A stretch of 36,088 bases of DNA from a virus. Numbering within the stretch: the stretch's first letter is position 1; each line of letters opens with the position of its first letter. The DNA lies in IMG/VR virus record IMGVR_UViG_3300017734_000027, positions 1-36,088 of that record; one strand, 5' to 3'. Both the position numbers and the translations under genes were made by a program. Below, piece after piece: positions 21,738 to 30,766 of the stretch. The notes under the pieces were generated by a model. The model did no database searches, was not told the DNA's origin, and saw only the letters and a list, made by a program, of their open reading frames with translations.

Positions 21738-23965
21738 TGTATAAACAATCATTATATAGCGTTATAGAGCCTATAAAAATCAATACGATTAAAAGGCTTA
21801 ATAAAGCAAAAAAGTGGAAATACGGCTATAATAAGGAGCACGACGTTGTCGTTATAAGTAAAACGGGAATGATTGGTGAGATATATGAGATACAAAATCT
21901 TAAAATAGCTTTACCAAAACAAAAAAATATATATAAATTTGAAAATAACAAGTGGGGAAAGTTTGAATATCCAAAACCTTTAGAAAGAATTAAAAATGTT
22001 TTAGATTTTAAACAATATCCACAAGAATTTAAAGAAAAGTGGTATGATTACATCGATAATGAGTTTATCCGTAGGGAAGAAGGTTTTTGGTTTTATAACA
22101 AAGACGTTCCTACTTACATTAGTGGTACTCATTACATGTACTTGCAGTGGTCTAAGATTGACGTCGGGGCACCAGAGTTTAGGGAGTCAAATAGATTATT
22201 CTTTATTTTCTGGGAAGCTTGTAAGGCAGATTCACGATCCTATGGGATGTGTTACCTTAAGAACAGGCGTTCCGGGTTTTCTTTCATGGCCTCAGGAGAG
22301 GTGGTTAACTTGGCAACCATATCAAGTGACAGTAGGTATGGTATATTATCCAAGTCCGGTGCTGATGCAAAGAAGATGTTCACAGATAAGGTGGTACCCA
22401 TATCAGTTAATTATCCCTTCTTTTTCAAACCGACCCAGGACGGAATGGACCGTCCAAAGACCGAACTTGCCTACCGTGTCCCCGCAACCAAGTACACCCG
22501 TCGTAAACTTACCGCCGCCCCCACCGCAGCCGATGAAACCCTGGAGGATCTCAAGGGACTTGACACGACCATCGATTGGAAGAACACCGGTGACAACGCC
22601 TATGATGGGGAGAAACTCAAACTCCTCGTACATGATGAATCGGGGAAGTGGGAAAAGCCCAACAACATCCTCAATAACTGGAGGGTCACGAAAACCACAT
22701 TAAGATTAGGAAGTAGAATAATCGGAAAATGCATGATGGGCTCAACAAGCAACTCATCAGATAAGGGAGGCGAAAACTTTAAAAAATTATACCATGACTC
22801 AGATGTTACCAAAAGAAACCGCAATGGACAGACTCGCTCAGGACTCTATTCTTTGTTCATTCCTATGGAATGGAATTTCGAAGGATTCATTGATTCTTAT
22901 GGAATACCTGTATTCGAAACACCGAAAAAAGAAATTAAGGATTTCCACGGATCAATTATTGATGTTGGAGTTATTAGCCACTGGGAAAATGAAGTTGAAG
23001 GGTTAAAAGGCGACCAAGATGCTTTAAATGAATTTTATAGACAGTTTCCAAGAACTGAAGAACATGCCTTTAGAGACGAAACAAAAAATAGTATATTTAA
23101 TTTAGCAAAAATTTACGAGCAAATTGATTACAATGATGAAGTCGCAAATCTGTCACAAGTTACCGTCGGCAGCTTTACGTGGAAAAATGGAATTAAAGAC
23201 ACAAAAGTCCAGTTTACGCCAAATCCTAACGGAAGGTTTAAAGTCAGCTGGGTTCCGAGTGTAAAATTACAAAATAATATTATAATTAAAAATGGTATAA
23301 AATATCCAGGCAACGAGCATATGGGTGCTTTTGGATGTGATAGTTATGATATATCAGGAACAACCGATGGTCAAGGCTCTAAAGGAGCTTTACATGGGTT
23401 AACTAAATTTAGTATGGAAAATGCACCTGCTAATATGTTTTTTCTTGAATATATAGCTAGGCCACAAACGGCAGAAATGTTTTTTGAAGATGTATTAATG
23501 TCTTTAATATTTTATGGTATGCCAATATTGGCGGAAAATAATAAACCAAGATTATTATATTATTTAAAAAGAAGAGGTTATAGAGGCTATTCAATGAATA
23601 GACCAGACAAAGCAAGAAATAAATTATCAGTAACAGAAAAAGAAATAGGTGGTATACCAAACTCAAGTGAGGATATAAGACAAGCCCACGCTGCTGCTAT
23701 TGAAACATATATTAATGATTATGTTGGTATTTTATCAGATGGCGAATATGGTGATTTATATTTTAACAGAACACTTAACGACTGGGCAAAGTTTGACATA
23801 AATAAAAGAACAGCGTTCGATGCTGCAATTAGTTCTGGTTTAGCTATTATGGCTTGTAATAAAAATAAATATAAACCACACGCTGAAAGAATAAAACAAA
23901 AAGTAAATATTAATTTTTCAAAATACGAAAATAAAGGAAGTTTATCAAAAATAATAAAACAATAA
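21737..23965 (+). CDS. terL: Terminase large subunit (DNA-packaging ATPase and nuclease)
   Basis: The DNA-packaging motor, 742 residues. N-terminal ATPase: a degenerate Walker A, LKNRRSGFSF, around residues 174-183; Walker B KLLVHDE with Asp300-Glu301; coupling motif GST at 335-337. C-terminal RNase H-like nuclease: first catalytic acid Asp535 in AFGCDSYDI, a second acid likely in FFLEYIARPQTAEMFFED, and a third near DINKRTAFDAAISSG. The lead-in YNKDVPTYISGTHYMYLQW is typical of a Bacteroidota/marine phage terminase family that I recall. Odd: about 22060-22700, strongest at 22441-22680 (54% GC by hand count), uses GCC, ACC, CTC, AAG and CGT codons, unlike the AT-rich rest. The reading frame is intact across it. 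It is flanked directly by TerS and the portal, which are transcribed with it. Confidence 0.95.
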   Translation: MYKQSLYSVIEPIKINTIKRLNKAKKWKYGYNKEHDVVVISKTGMIGEIYEIQNLKIALPKQKNIYKFENNKWGKFEYPKPLERIKNVLDFKQYPQEFKEKWYDYIDNEFIRREEGFWFYNKDVPTYISGTHYMYLQWSKIDVGAPEFRESNRLFFIFWEACKADSRSYGMCYLKNRRSGFSFMASGEVVNLATISSDSRYGILSKSGADAKKMFTDKVVPISVNYPFFFKPTQDGMDRPKTELAYRVPATKYTRRKLTAAPTAADETLEDLKGLDTTIDWKNTGDNAYDGEKLKLLVHDESGKWEKPNNILNNWRVTKTTLRLGSRIIGKCMMGSTSNSSDKGGENFKKLYHDSDVTKRNRNGQTRSGLYSLFIPMEWNFEGFIDSYGIPVFETPKKEIKDFHGSIIDVGVISHWENEVEGLKGDQDALNEFYRQFPRTEEHAFRDETKNSIFNLAKIYEQIDYNDEVANLSQVTVGSFTWKNGIKDTKVQFTPNPNGRFKVSWVPSVKLQNNIIIKNGIKYPGNEHMGAFGCDSYDISGTTDGQGSKGALHGLTKFSMENAPANMFFLEYIARPQTAEMFFEDVLMSLIFYGMPILAENNKPRLLYYLKRRGYRGYSMNRPDKARNKLSVTEKEIGGIPNSSEDIRQAHAAAIETYINDYVGILSDGEYGDLYFNRTLNDWAKFDINKRTAFDAAISSGLAIMACNKNKYKPHAERIKQKVNINFSKYENKGSLSKIIKQ

Positions 23966-23966
23966 T

Positions 23967-26390
23967 ATGGCTGAATCAGTTATGAAATCACATTTTCCAA
24001 GTCAAACCGTAGGAGACGACGTAAAGTTAAGTATGGATTACGGCTTAGAAGTTGCAAGAGCTATAGAAAATGAATGGTTTAAAAAATCTCATGGAGTAAA
24101 TAGATTTTTCCAAAACCAAAATAATTTTCATAAATTAAGATTGTATGCTAGAGGAGAACAGTCTATTCAAAAATATAAAGATGAATTATCTATTAATGGT
24201 GATTTATCATATTTAAATTTAGACTGGAAGCCAGTCCCTATTATACCTAAGTTTGTTGACATAGTTGTAAATGGTATTGCGGAAAGAACTTATGACATAA
24301 AAGCATATTCACAAGACCCATTTGGAGTTAATAAAAGAACTCAATATATGGAGGGTATACTTATGGATATGAAAACTAAAGAGTTATCCGATTATGCTCA
24401 AAAAGAATTTGGTATTAACATGTACAATACCCCTGCGGACCAACTTCCTGAAAATAATGAAGAGTTAGAATTACACATGCAACTAAGTTATAAACAAGGA
24501 ATTGAAATTGCAGAAGAGCAGGCTATATCAACTATATTTAATCAAAACAATTACGAGTTAACAAAGAAAAGATTTTATTATGATTTAGCTGTTCTTGGAA
24601 TGGCTTGTGTTAAAAACAATTTCACACAATCTGAAGGAATAAAAATTGAATATGTTGATCCTGCAAATATTGTTTACTCTTATACTGAATCCCCGTATTT
24701 TGATGACATATATTATGTAGGTGAAATTAAAAACGTTAATATATCAGAAGTTAAAAAAGAATTTCCAAATTTAACAGATGAAGATTTAAAGAAAATACAA
24801 AGCCAGGGTAACGGGGACTACAATAGCTATAACAAATATAATTCCCAAGTTAATAATACAGATAATAATTCTATTCAATTAATGTACTTTAGTTATAAAA
24901 CGTACATGAATGAAGTTTATAAAGTAAAAGAAACGGCAACTGGGGCGGAAAAAATTATTAAAAAATCTGACGCTTTTAATCCACCAATGGCTGAAGGATT
25001 AAAATTTGAGCGTATTGCTAAAAATATTGAAGTTGTTTATGAAGGTGTGTATTTACCAGGAGCTAAACAATTACTTAAATGGAATCTTTGCGAAAATATG
25101 TTGCGTGAAAAAAGCGATGTAAATAAAGTTAAACTTAATTATTCTATAGTAGCACCAAGATTGTATAACGGCAAGGTTGAGTCTTTAGTTAGTAGGGTTA
25201 CTGGTTTTGCAGATATGATTCAGTTAACTCATTTAAAAATTCAACAAATACTTGCAAGAATGGTTCCGGATGGAGTATATGTAGATGCGGATGGATTAGC
25301 GGAAGTTGATTTAGGAAACGGCAGTAATTACAATCCACAAGAAGCATTAAATATGTTTTTCCAAACAGGTAGTATTATAGGTAGATCATTTACATCTGAT
25401 GGCGATATGAACCCAGGGAAAGTTCCAATACAAGAAATAAGTAATAATTCTGGTACAGGAAAACTATCTGCTTTAATTAGCACTTATAATTATTATTTAC
25501 AAATGATGAGAGATGCTACAGGGTTGAACGAAGCAAGAGACGGTAGTACTCCGGATAAGAATGCCTTAGTAGGTGTGCAAAAGCTTGCAGCGGCAAATAG
25601 CAATACAGCTACGAGACATATATTACAAAGCGGATTGTTCTTAACAGCTGAAATGGCTGAAAAAATATCATTAAGAATTTCTGATGTTTTGGAATATTCT
25701 CCAACAGCAAACGCTTTTATACAAAGCATAGGATCACATAATGTTGGAACTTTAAAAGAACTAGCAGAGTTGCATTTACATGATTTTGGTATTTTCTTAG
25801 AATTAGAACCAGATGAAGAGGAAAAACAATTATTAGAAAATAATATTCAAGTAGCAATAGCACAAAATAATATTGAATTAGAAGATGCTATTGATATAAG
25901 AATGATTAAGAATGTTAAACTTGCTAATCAACTTTTAAAATTAAGAAGAAAAAAGAAGCAAGAAAGAGACCAACAAATGCAACAACAAAATATACAGGCT
26001 CAGGCACAAGCAAACGCCCAAGCACAACAAGTTGCGGCACAAGCAGAAATACAAAAACAACAAGCGTTAACTCAAAGTAAAATACAATTAGAACAGGCTA
26101 AAAGTCAGTTAGATACTAATAAACTTTACAGAGAGGCTGAATTAAAGAAACAATTAATGCAAATGGAATTCCAAATGAACATGGCTTTAGCAAAAGTTAA
26201 AACCGAGGCGGAGTCCGGTGCAATGAACAAAAAAGAAGATCGTAAAGATGAACGTACAAAAATACAAGCATCTCAACAATCTGAATTAATCGACCAGAGA
26301 AAAACTGGTAGACCGCCTAAAAATTTCGAATCGGCAGGAAACGATATAATAAGCGGTAATTTTAACTTAGGTGCATTTGAACCTAAGTAA
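23967..26390 (+). CDS. Portal protein
   Basis: The dodecameric ring at the DNA-packaging vertex, 807 residues. It lies one base after TerL, the standard portal position. Segments typical of this portal group include FHKLRLYARGEQSIQKYKD near residue 53, PIIPKFVDIVVNGIAERTYD near 90, IEYVDPANIVYSYTESPYFD near 225, and RDATGLNEARDGSTPDKNAL near 515. The C-terminal 150 residues are a long Gln/Ala-rich coiled coil (about 665-770: QQQNIQAQAQANAQAQQVAA...) with a basic/acidic tail, a region that in podovirus portals forms the barrel or crown extending into the capsid. The length, about 800, is large but usual for this phage type. Confidence comes from the context plus these segments. Confidence 0.9.
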   Translation: MAESVMKSHFPSQTVGDDVKLSMDYGLEVARAIENEWFKKSHGVNRFFQNQNNFHKLRLYARGEQSIQKYKDELSINGDLSYLNLDWKPVPIIPKFVDIVVNGIAERTYDIKAYSQDPFGVNKRTQYMEGILMDMKTKELSDYAQKEFGINMYNTPADQLPENNEELELHMQLSYKQGIEIAEEQAISTIFNQNNYELTKKRFYYDLAVLGMACVKNNFTQSEGIKIEYVDPANIVYSYTESPYFDDIYYVGEIKNVNISEVKKEFPNLTDEDLKKIQSQGNGDYNSYNKYNSQVNNTDNNSIQLMYFSYKTYMNEVYKVKETATGAEKIIKKSDAFNPPMAEGLKFERIAKNIEVVYEGVYLPGAKQLLKWNLCENMLREKSDVNKVKLNYSIVAPRLYNGKVESLVSRVTGFADMIQLTHLKIQQILARMVPDGVYVDADGLAEVDLGNGSNYNPQEALNMFFQTGSIIGRSFTSDGDMNPGKVPIQEISNNSGTGKLSALISTYNYYLQMMRDATGLNEARDGSTPDKNALVGVQKLAAANSNTATRHILQSGLFLTAEMAEKISLRISDVLEYSPTANAFIQSIGSHNVGTLKELAELHLHDFGIFLELEPDEEEKQLLENNIQVAIAQNNIELEDAIDIRMIKNVKLANQLLKLRRKKKQERDQQMQQQNIQAQAQANAQAQQVAAQAEIQKQQALTQSKIQLEQAKSQLDTNKLYREAELKKQLMQMEFQMNMALAKVKTEAESGAMNKKEDRKDERTKIQASQQSELIDQRKTGRPPKNFESAGNDIISGNFNLGAFEPK

Positions 26391-26423
26391 TATATAAATT
26401 GTATAATCATATAATATTTTATT

Positions 26424-27677
26424 ATGGCAAAAGAAATTAAAGCTAAAGTGTTAGACACAGGTGAGGAATTATCTGTGCAAGAAAAAGAAGAAGTAGTACA
26501 AAAAAATGCTGGATTCGATGAAGAGGCTGGTGTATATAAAGTTGACTACAGTAAAATTAATAATCAAGAAGATGCCGTTCAAGAACAAGAAACAGAAGAT
26601 AGCGTGCCTAGCGGAAGCGTCGAGGTTGAGGAAACTGGGGAAGAAGTCGAAGTGGGATTGCAAGAAGTACGAGAAGAAGAAGAAGAAGTAAAGCAAGAGG
26701 AACCGGCAGAAGAAGAATCGGTATTACAAGAAATTACAGATGAAGAGGATTCAACTGACAATACGGGAGTGGAAGCAGGCACTGAAATTACCCAGCCCAC
26801 ACCGCAACAAGAAGAAGTATTACCGGAAGTTGAAGCACAAGAATCAATAGACTATCCAGAAAATATTCAAGACTTAGTTAAGTTTATGAATGAAACTGGT
26901 GGGGATTTAGAGGATTATGTTGCTTTAAATAAGGATTACGAAAAGTTCGAACAAATGGATTTACTACAGGAATATTATTCTCAAAGTAAACCTCATTTAA
27001 CGCAGGAAGAAATAACATTTTTAATTGATGATAGTTTTTCTTACGATGAAGAAGTTGACGAACCTAAAGATATAAAAAGAAAAAAATTAGCTTTTAAAGA
27101 AGCTGTTGCTGAGGCTAAGTATAAATTAGAAGACGCTAAAGCAACATATTATAAAGAAATTAAAGCTGGGAATAAGCTAACGCCTGAAGCCCAGAAAGCT
27201 ATGGATTTTTTCAATAGATATAATGAAGAAACCGAAGCTAATCAAAAAATAGCACAATCTCAAAGAGATGTGTTTAACAATAAAACCACTTCGCTTTTTA
27301 ACGATAAGTTCAAAGGTTTTGAATACAATATCGGGGATAAGAGATTTAGGTTTAATGTGAAGAATGTAAATGAGGTTAGAGAAACCCAGAGCGACATCAA
27401 TAACTTTACTAAGAAGTTCTTAGATAAAGAAAATAAGATGGCTGATGCTCCTGGCTATCATAAAGCTTTATTTACCGCGATGAATTCCGATGCTATCGCT
27501 CAACACTTTTATGAACAAGGCAAGGCAGATGCTATTAAGCAATCTGTTAAGTCTGCTAAGAATATCAACATGAGTCCTAGATCAGGACATCAAAATGTTG
27601 AAGCTGGCGGAATGAAAGCAAGAGTTGTTAGCGGAGATGATTTGTCAGGAATTAAACTAAAATTAAAAAACTATTAA
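26424..27677 (+). CDS. Acidic scaffold-like head-assembly protein
   Basis: A 417-residue protein between portal and capsid genes, the usual place of the scaffold. Residues about 35-140 are extremely Glu-rich and disordered (for example VREEEEEVKQEEPAEEESVL). Residues about 145-300 are helical, including FKEAVAEAKYKLEDAKATYY. Residues about 290-345 contain KFKGFEYNIGDKRFRFNVKN. The C-terminus is basic (GGMKARVVSGDDLSGIKLKLKN), as in scaffolds that bind the capsid through a positively charged tail. It is expected to guide procapsid assembly and then leave. It is preceded by a 33-base AT-rich leader and followed 13 bases later by the major capsid gene. Confidence 0.8.
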   Translation: MAKEIKAKVLDTGEELSVQEKEEVVQKNAGFDEEAGVYKVDYSKINNQEDAVQEQETEDSVPSGSVEVEETGEEVEVGLQEVREEEEEVKQEEPAEEESVLQEITDEEDSTDNTGVEAGTEITQPTPQQEEVLPEVEAQESIDYPENIQDLVKFMNETGGDLEDYVALNKDYEKFEQMDLLQEYYSQSKPHLTQEEITFLIDDSFSYDEEVDEPKDIKRKKLAFKEAVAEAKYKLEDAKATYYKEIKAGNKLTPEAQKAMDFFNRYNEETEANQKIAQSQRDVFNNKTTSLFNDKFKGFEYNIGDKRFRFNVKNVNEVRETQSDINNFTKKFLDKENKMADAPGYHKALFTAMNSDAIAQHFYEQGKADAIKQSVKSAKNINMSPRSGHQNVEAGGMKARVVSGDDLSGIKLKLKNY

Positions 27678-27690
27678 AAACTTTTGAAAA

Positions 27691-29142
27691 ATGGCAAACG
27701 ATAATACGTTTACTGGCCCATTAGCCAGTAGTTTAGTTAGCCCAGCGTCGCAAAAAGTAACGCTGTCATCTAACTATTTAAATTTTCATGGTACAGATGG
27801 TAAGAATTGGTCACAACAATTTCTACCTGAATTGTACGCCCAAGAAGTTGAAAGATACGGAAACCGTTCTGTTTCTTCATTCTTGAGAATGGTAGGTGCT
27901 GAAATGCCTATGGCTTCTGATCAAGTTATTTGGTCTGAGCAGGGTAGATTACACTTGGCATATAAAGGAACTATTAACTGTACAAACGGTTTAGTTAATG
28001 CAATTAAAGACGTTGACAACGAATCAGGTTCTTCAATAGCTCACTCTGTAAGAGTTGGTGCTACTGTAGTAGCTTCTATCGTTGGAGCCGCTGGAACTGT
28101 AGTAGTTAAAGCTAAATGTACAGCTGTAGCTTCTGATAACCTTTCTTTAACATTATTACCTTACGGTGCTGAAAACTTTGATGATTTAGCAACATTAGCA
28201 GGTGGAGACACAGCTGTTGTTATTAGATTCTTTGTTTACGGTTCTGAATTTGTAAAAGGTTCTGATTCAATGACTGACGCTGTTGAGCCAAACTTTAAAT
28301 CATTTACTAACAGACCAATTATTATCAAAGATCACTTTGAAGTTTCTGGTTCTGATACAGCTCAAATTGGTTGGGTTGAAGTAAGTGGTGAGTCTGGAAT
28401 GGCAGGTTACTTATGGTATATGAAGGCTGAAGGTGATACTAGAGTAAGATTTGAGGACTATTTAGAAATGTCTATGATTGAAGCTGAAAAAGCAGCTACA
28501 GGATCTGGAACTGCTGCTTCTGATGTAGCTGTTCAAGGTACTGAAGGACTTTTATCTGCGATTGGAACTAGAGGTATTGTTGCGACAAACCAATTCAACG
28601 CATCAGCTGAATTATCAGAATTTGACGATTTATTAAAGGAATTAGATAAGCAAGGTGCTATTGAAGAAAATATGTTATTCTTAAATAGAGATGCAAATCT
28701 AGTTATTGACGACTTGTTAGCGGGATTAAACCCAGGTATTACAGGTGGTGTAAACTTTGGTGTATTTGAAAATTCATCTGACATGGCGCTTAACTTAGGA
28801 TTCTCTGGATTTAGAAGAGGTTCTTATGACTTTTACAAAACTGACTGGAAATATCTTAACGATAAATCTACAAGAGGTTTAGTAGGAGGATTAAAAGGAC
28901 TTTTAGTACCAGCTGGTACATCTTCAGTGTATGACCAAATGTTAGGTAAAAACGTTAGAAGACCTTTCTTACACGTAAGATATAGAGCTTCTGAAACTGA
29001 TGATAGAAGAATGAAATCATGGATTACTGGTTCTGTAGGTGGAGCATCTACAACTGGTAAAGACATTATGGAGGTTCACTATCTTTCAGAAAGATGTTTA
29101 GTAGTACAAGCTGCTAACAACTTTATCAGATTTGACTCTTAA
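27691..29142 (+). CDS. Major capsid protein (HK97-like fold expected)
   Basis: The shell subunit, 483 residues, downstream of the scaffold and immediately before a strong terminator. It starts MANDNTFTGPLASSLVSPAS. Segments recalled from marine and crAss-related capsid proteins are present: FTNRPIIIKDHFEVSGSDTA around 208-227, then GYLWYMKAEGDTRVRFEDYL, and the C-terminal GKDIMEVHYLSERCLVVQAA. Residues about 95-185 (SGSSIAHSVRVGATVVASIV...) look like an inserted beta-rich domain. The gene uses more GGT, AAC and TCT codons than its neighbours, consistent with high expression. The terminator hairpin after it would give an abundant capsid transcript with reduced read-through. The HK97 fold is inferred, not visible from sequence alone. 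Confidence 0.88.
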   Translation: MANDNTFTGPLASSLVSPASQKVTLSSNYLNFHGTDGKNWSQQFLPELYAQEVERYGNRSVSSFLRMVGAEMPMASDQVIWSEQGRLHLAYKGTINCTNGLVNAIKDVDNESGSSIAHSVRVGATVVASIVGAAGTVVVKAKCTAVASDNLSLTLLPYGAENFDDLATLAGGDTAVVIRFFVYGSEFVKGSDSMTDAVEPNFKSFTNRPIIIKDHFEVSGSDTAQIGWVEVSGESGMAGYLWYMKAEGDTRVRFEDYLEMSMIEAEKAATGSGTAASDVAVQGTEGLLSAIGTRGIVATNQFNASAELSEFDDLLKELDKQGAIEENMLFLNRDANLVIDDLLAGLNPGITGGVNFGVFENSSDMALNLGFSGFRRGSYDFYKTDWKYLNDKSTRGLVGGLKGLLVPAGTSSVYDQMLGKNVRRPFLHVRYRASETDDRRMKSWITGSVGGASTTGKDIMEVHYLSERCLVVQAANNFIRFDS

Positions 29143-29152
29143 TACTTAATTT

Positions 29153-29194
29153 AAAAGGAACGGGTGCTTCGGCACCCTGCCCTTTTTATTTTTA
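29153..29194 (+). terminator. Rho-independent terminator after the capsid gene
   Basis: GGGTGC-TTCG-GCACCC (29162-29177) is a perfect 6-bp stem with a stable UUCG loop. It is extended by AAAAGG (29153-29158) pairing with CCTTTT (29181-29186) across a 3/3 internal loop, and followed by a T-rich run (CTTTTTATTTTT). It is the clearest terminator in the window. Confidence 0.88.
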
Positions 29195-29213
29195 ACTTTT
29201 ATTATATTATATC

Positions 29214-29999
29214 ATGGAAAAAACAAAAAAGACTAAGGTTGTAGAACCTATAGTAAAAAAGGCTGTGGAGCCTGTAGTAAAAAAACCACAATTTGTAGAT
29301 AAATTATATGAACTTTCAATAGGTGAATCTCCTATAGTTTATATAATAAAAAGTAGAGGATGTTTATGGTTTGACAAAGAATTAGGCTATGAAAGAGAAA
29401 TTAAATATTGTGAAAATCAAAAAACAATATTTGTAGATGAAATGAAAGGACCTCAAAAATTAAGCCATATTATGTTTAAAGATGGAAAATTATTTGTTCC
29501 AAAAGAAAAACAAACTTTACAAAAATATTTAGCACACCACCCAGATTTAAATAAAAAATTTAAAGAACATAATCCAGTGCAAATAGCTGAAAATGATATA
29601 GACTATTTAGAAATGGAAATTAAAGCTTTAAATCTAGCTCAAACTTTAGAATTGGATCATATTGAAGCAATTTTAAGAGCTGAGATTGGAAATGGAGTGT
29701 CTAAGATGACTTCTAAGGAACTTAAAAGAGATTGCTTACTATTTGCTAGAAGGAATCCTTTCTTATTCTTAGAATTAGCTAATGATGAAAATCTAAATAT
29801 TAGAAATGTAGGTATAAAAGCAACAGAACAAGGTATTATTAAACTATCTAATGACCAAAGAACATTTATGTGGGGGTCAACTGATAGAAAATTAATTAAA
29901 GTTCCATTTGATGAAAACCCATATTCAGCATTAGCAGCTTACTTTAAAACCGATGACGGAATTGAAGTATTTCAAAATATTGAAAAAAAATTAAAGTAA
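29214..29999 (+). CDS. Conserved-position head-region protein of unknown function
   Basis: A 261-residue protein between the capsid and neck genes. The N-terminus has a short duplicated segment (VVEPIVKKAVEPVVKKPQF), a basic, Pro-containing linker. Residues about 27-105 form a beta-rich domain (SPIVYIIKSRGCLWFDKELG, ENQKTIFVDEM, DGKLFVPKEKQTL). The second half is helical with basic patches (KELKRDCLLFARRNPFLFLE) and ends in a small domain (NVGIKATEQGIIKLSNDQR...FMWGSTDRKL). No enzyme motif is seen. The position after the capsid gene suggests a head-completion, decoration or cargo protein. It starts 20 bases after the terminator T-run with an AT-rich leader, so it either uses its own promoter or relies on read-through. 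Confidence 0.65.
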   Translation: MEKTKKTKVVEPIVKKAVEPVVKKPQFVDKLYELSIGESPIVYIIKSRGCLWFDKELGYEREIKYCENQKTIFVDEMKGPQKLSHIMFKDGKLFVPKEKQTLQKYLAHHPDLNKKFKEHNPVQIAENDIDYLEMEIKALNLAQTLELDHIEAILRAEIGNGVSKMTSKELKRDCLLFARRNPFLFLELANDENLNIRNVGIKATEQGIIKLSNDQRTFMWGSTDRKLIKVPFDENPYSALAAYFKTDDGIEVFQNIEKKLK

Positions 30000-30012
30000 A
30001 GCAATTGTAGGA

Positions 30013-30036
30013 AAAGGCCTGCGATTGTGGGCCTTT
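30013..30036 (+). terminator. Hairpin between head-region and neck genes
   Basis: AAAGGCC (30013-30019) pairs perfectly with GGCCTTT (30030-30036) around a 10-base loop. No long T-run follows (AACCTATAAC), so it may be a weak terminator or a transcript-processing site rather than a full stop. Confidence 0.5.
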
Positions 30037-30055
30037 AACCTATAACAATAATATA

Positions 30056-30763
30056 ATGGCAGTAAACGTAAACACAGTATACCAAAGAGTGTTAGCTATA
30101 ACTAACAAAGAACAACGAGGATATATTACTCCTCAGGAATTTAACACAATGGCCAATCAAGCTCAGTTAGATATATTTGAGCAATACTTTTATGATTTAA
30201 ATCAATTTAGTAGAATACCTGGAAATCAAACAGAATATTCTGATATAATGGAAATCTTAGAAGAAAAAATAAGTATATTTGAAAAAGTATTAATATCAGT
30301 TTCTGGAGGCACTACCTTGCCAGCTGATTTATACAGATTAGGTTCTATATTAACGAACTGTCCTACATGTAGAGAAGCAGAGCAAGTATCTCAAAAAGAA
30401 TGGCTATATCTTCAAAAATCACCTATTGCTCAACCATCAAATGAATTTCCTATATTTATAAGAGACAACGCTGGCATAAAAGTATATGGTGATGTTAATA
30501 CAACTACAAATTTAGCAACACAAATAACTAGTGGTGTTCATGCTAATTATATAAAAGTACCAGCAACAGTATCATGGGCTGCTAACAGCGGAACAGGATT
30601 ATATAACTCAGCAAATTCTGTAAATTTTGAGCTGCATGAATCTGAGGAAACAGAATTAGTTAATAAAATATTAGCATTGTCTGGTATATTATTAAAGGAC
30701 GGTAATCTTTACCAAACAGGCTCAGCCGAAGAAATGAAGGATATTCAACAAGAAAAAGCATAA
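30056..30763 (+). CDS. Probable head-completion / neck protein
   Basis: A 235-residue protein. The N-terminal helical part (NTVYQRVLAITNKEQRGYIT, PQEFNTMANQAQLDIFEQYF, YDLNQF) is one I recall in neck proteins of marine and Bacteroidota podoviruses, where it contacts the portal. The C-terminal half is beta-rich (about 150-200: VHANYIKVPATVSWAANSGT) ending with a helix (ETELVNKILALSGILLKDG). It ends three bases before the next neck gene and sits between head genes and the nozzle, consistent with an adaptor ring below the portal. The exact ring position cannot be decided from sequence. Confidence 0.65.
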   Translation: MAVNVNTVYQRVLAITNKEQRGYITPQEFNTMANQAQLDIFEQYFYDLNQFSRIPGNQTEYSDIMEILEEKISIFEKVLISVSGGTTLPADLYRLGSILTNCPTCREAEQVSQKEWLYLQKSPIAQPSNEFPIFIRDNAGIKVYGDVNTTTNLATQITSGVHANYIKVPATVSWAANSGTGLYNSANSVNFELHESEETELVNKILALSGILLKDGNLYQTGSAEEMKDIQQEKA

Positions 30764-30766
30764 TAA

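Noticed and set aside
22044-22703. A 219-codon plus-strand frame and minus-strand frames inside terminase
   Set aside because: They exist because the GC-rich island has few stop codons; their products are Pro/Arg-rich and lack domains, while the terminase frame carries Walker B and the GST motif.
26506-26691. Lys-rich 61-codon frame overlapping the scaffold gene
   Set aside because: It is the shifted reading of Glu-rich GAA/GAG codons and has no separate start context or homologous motif.
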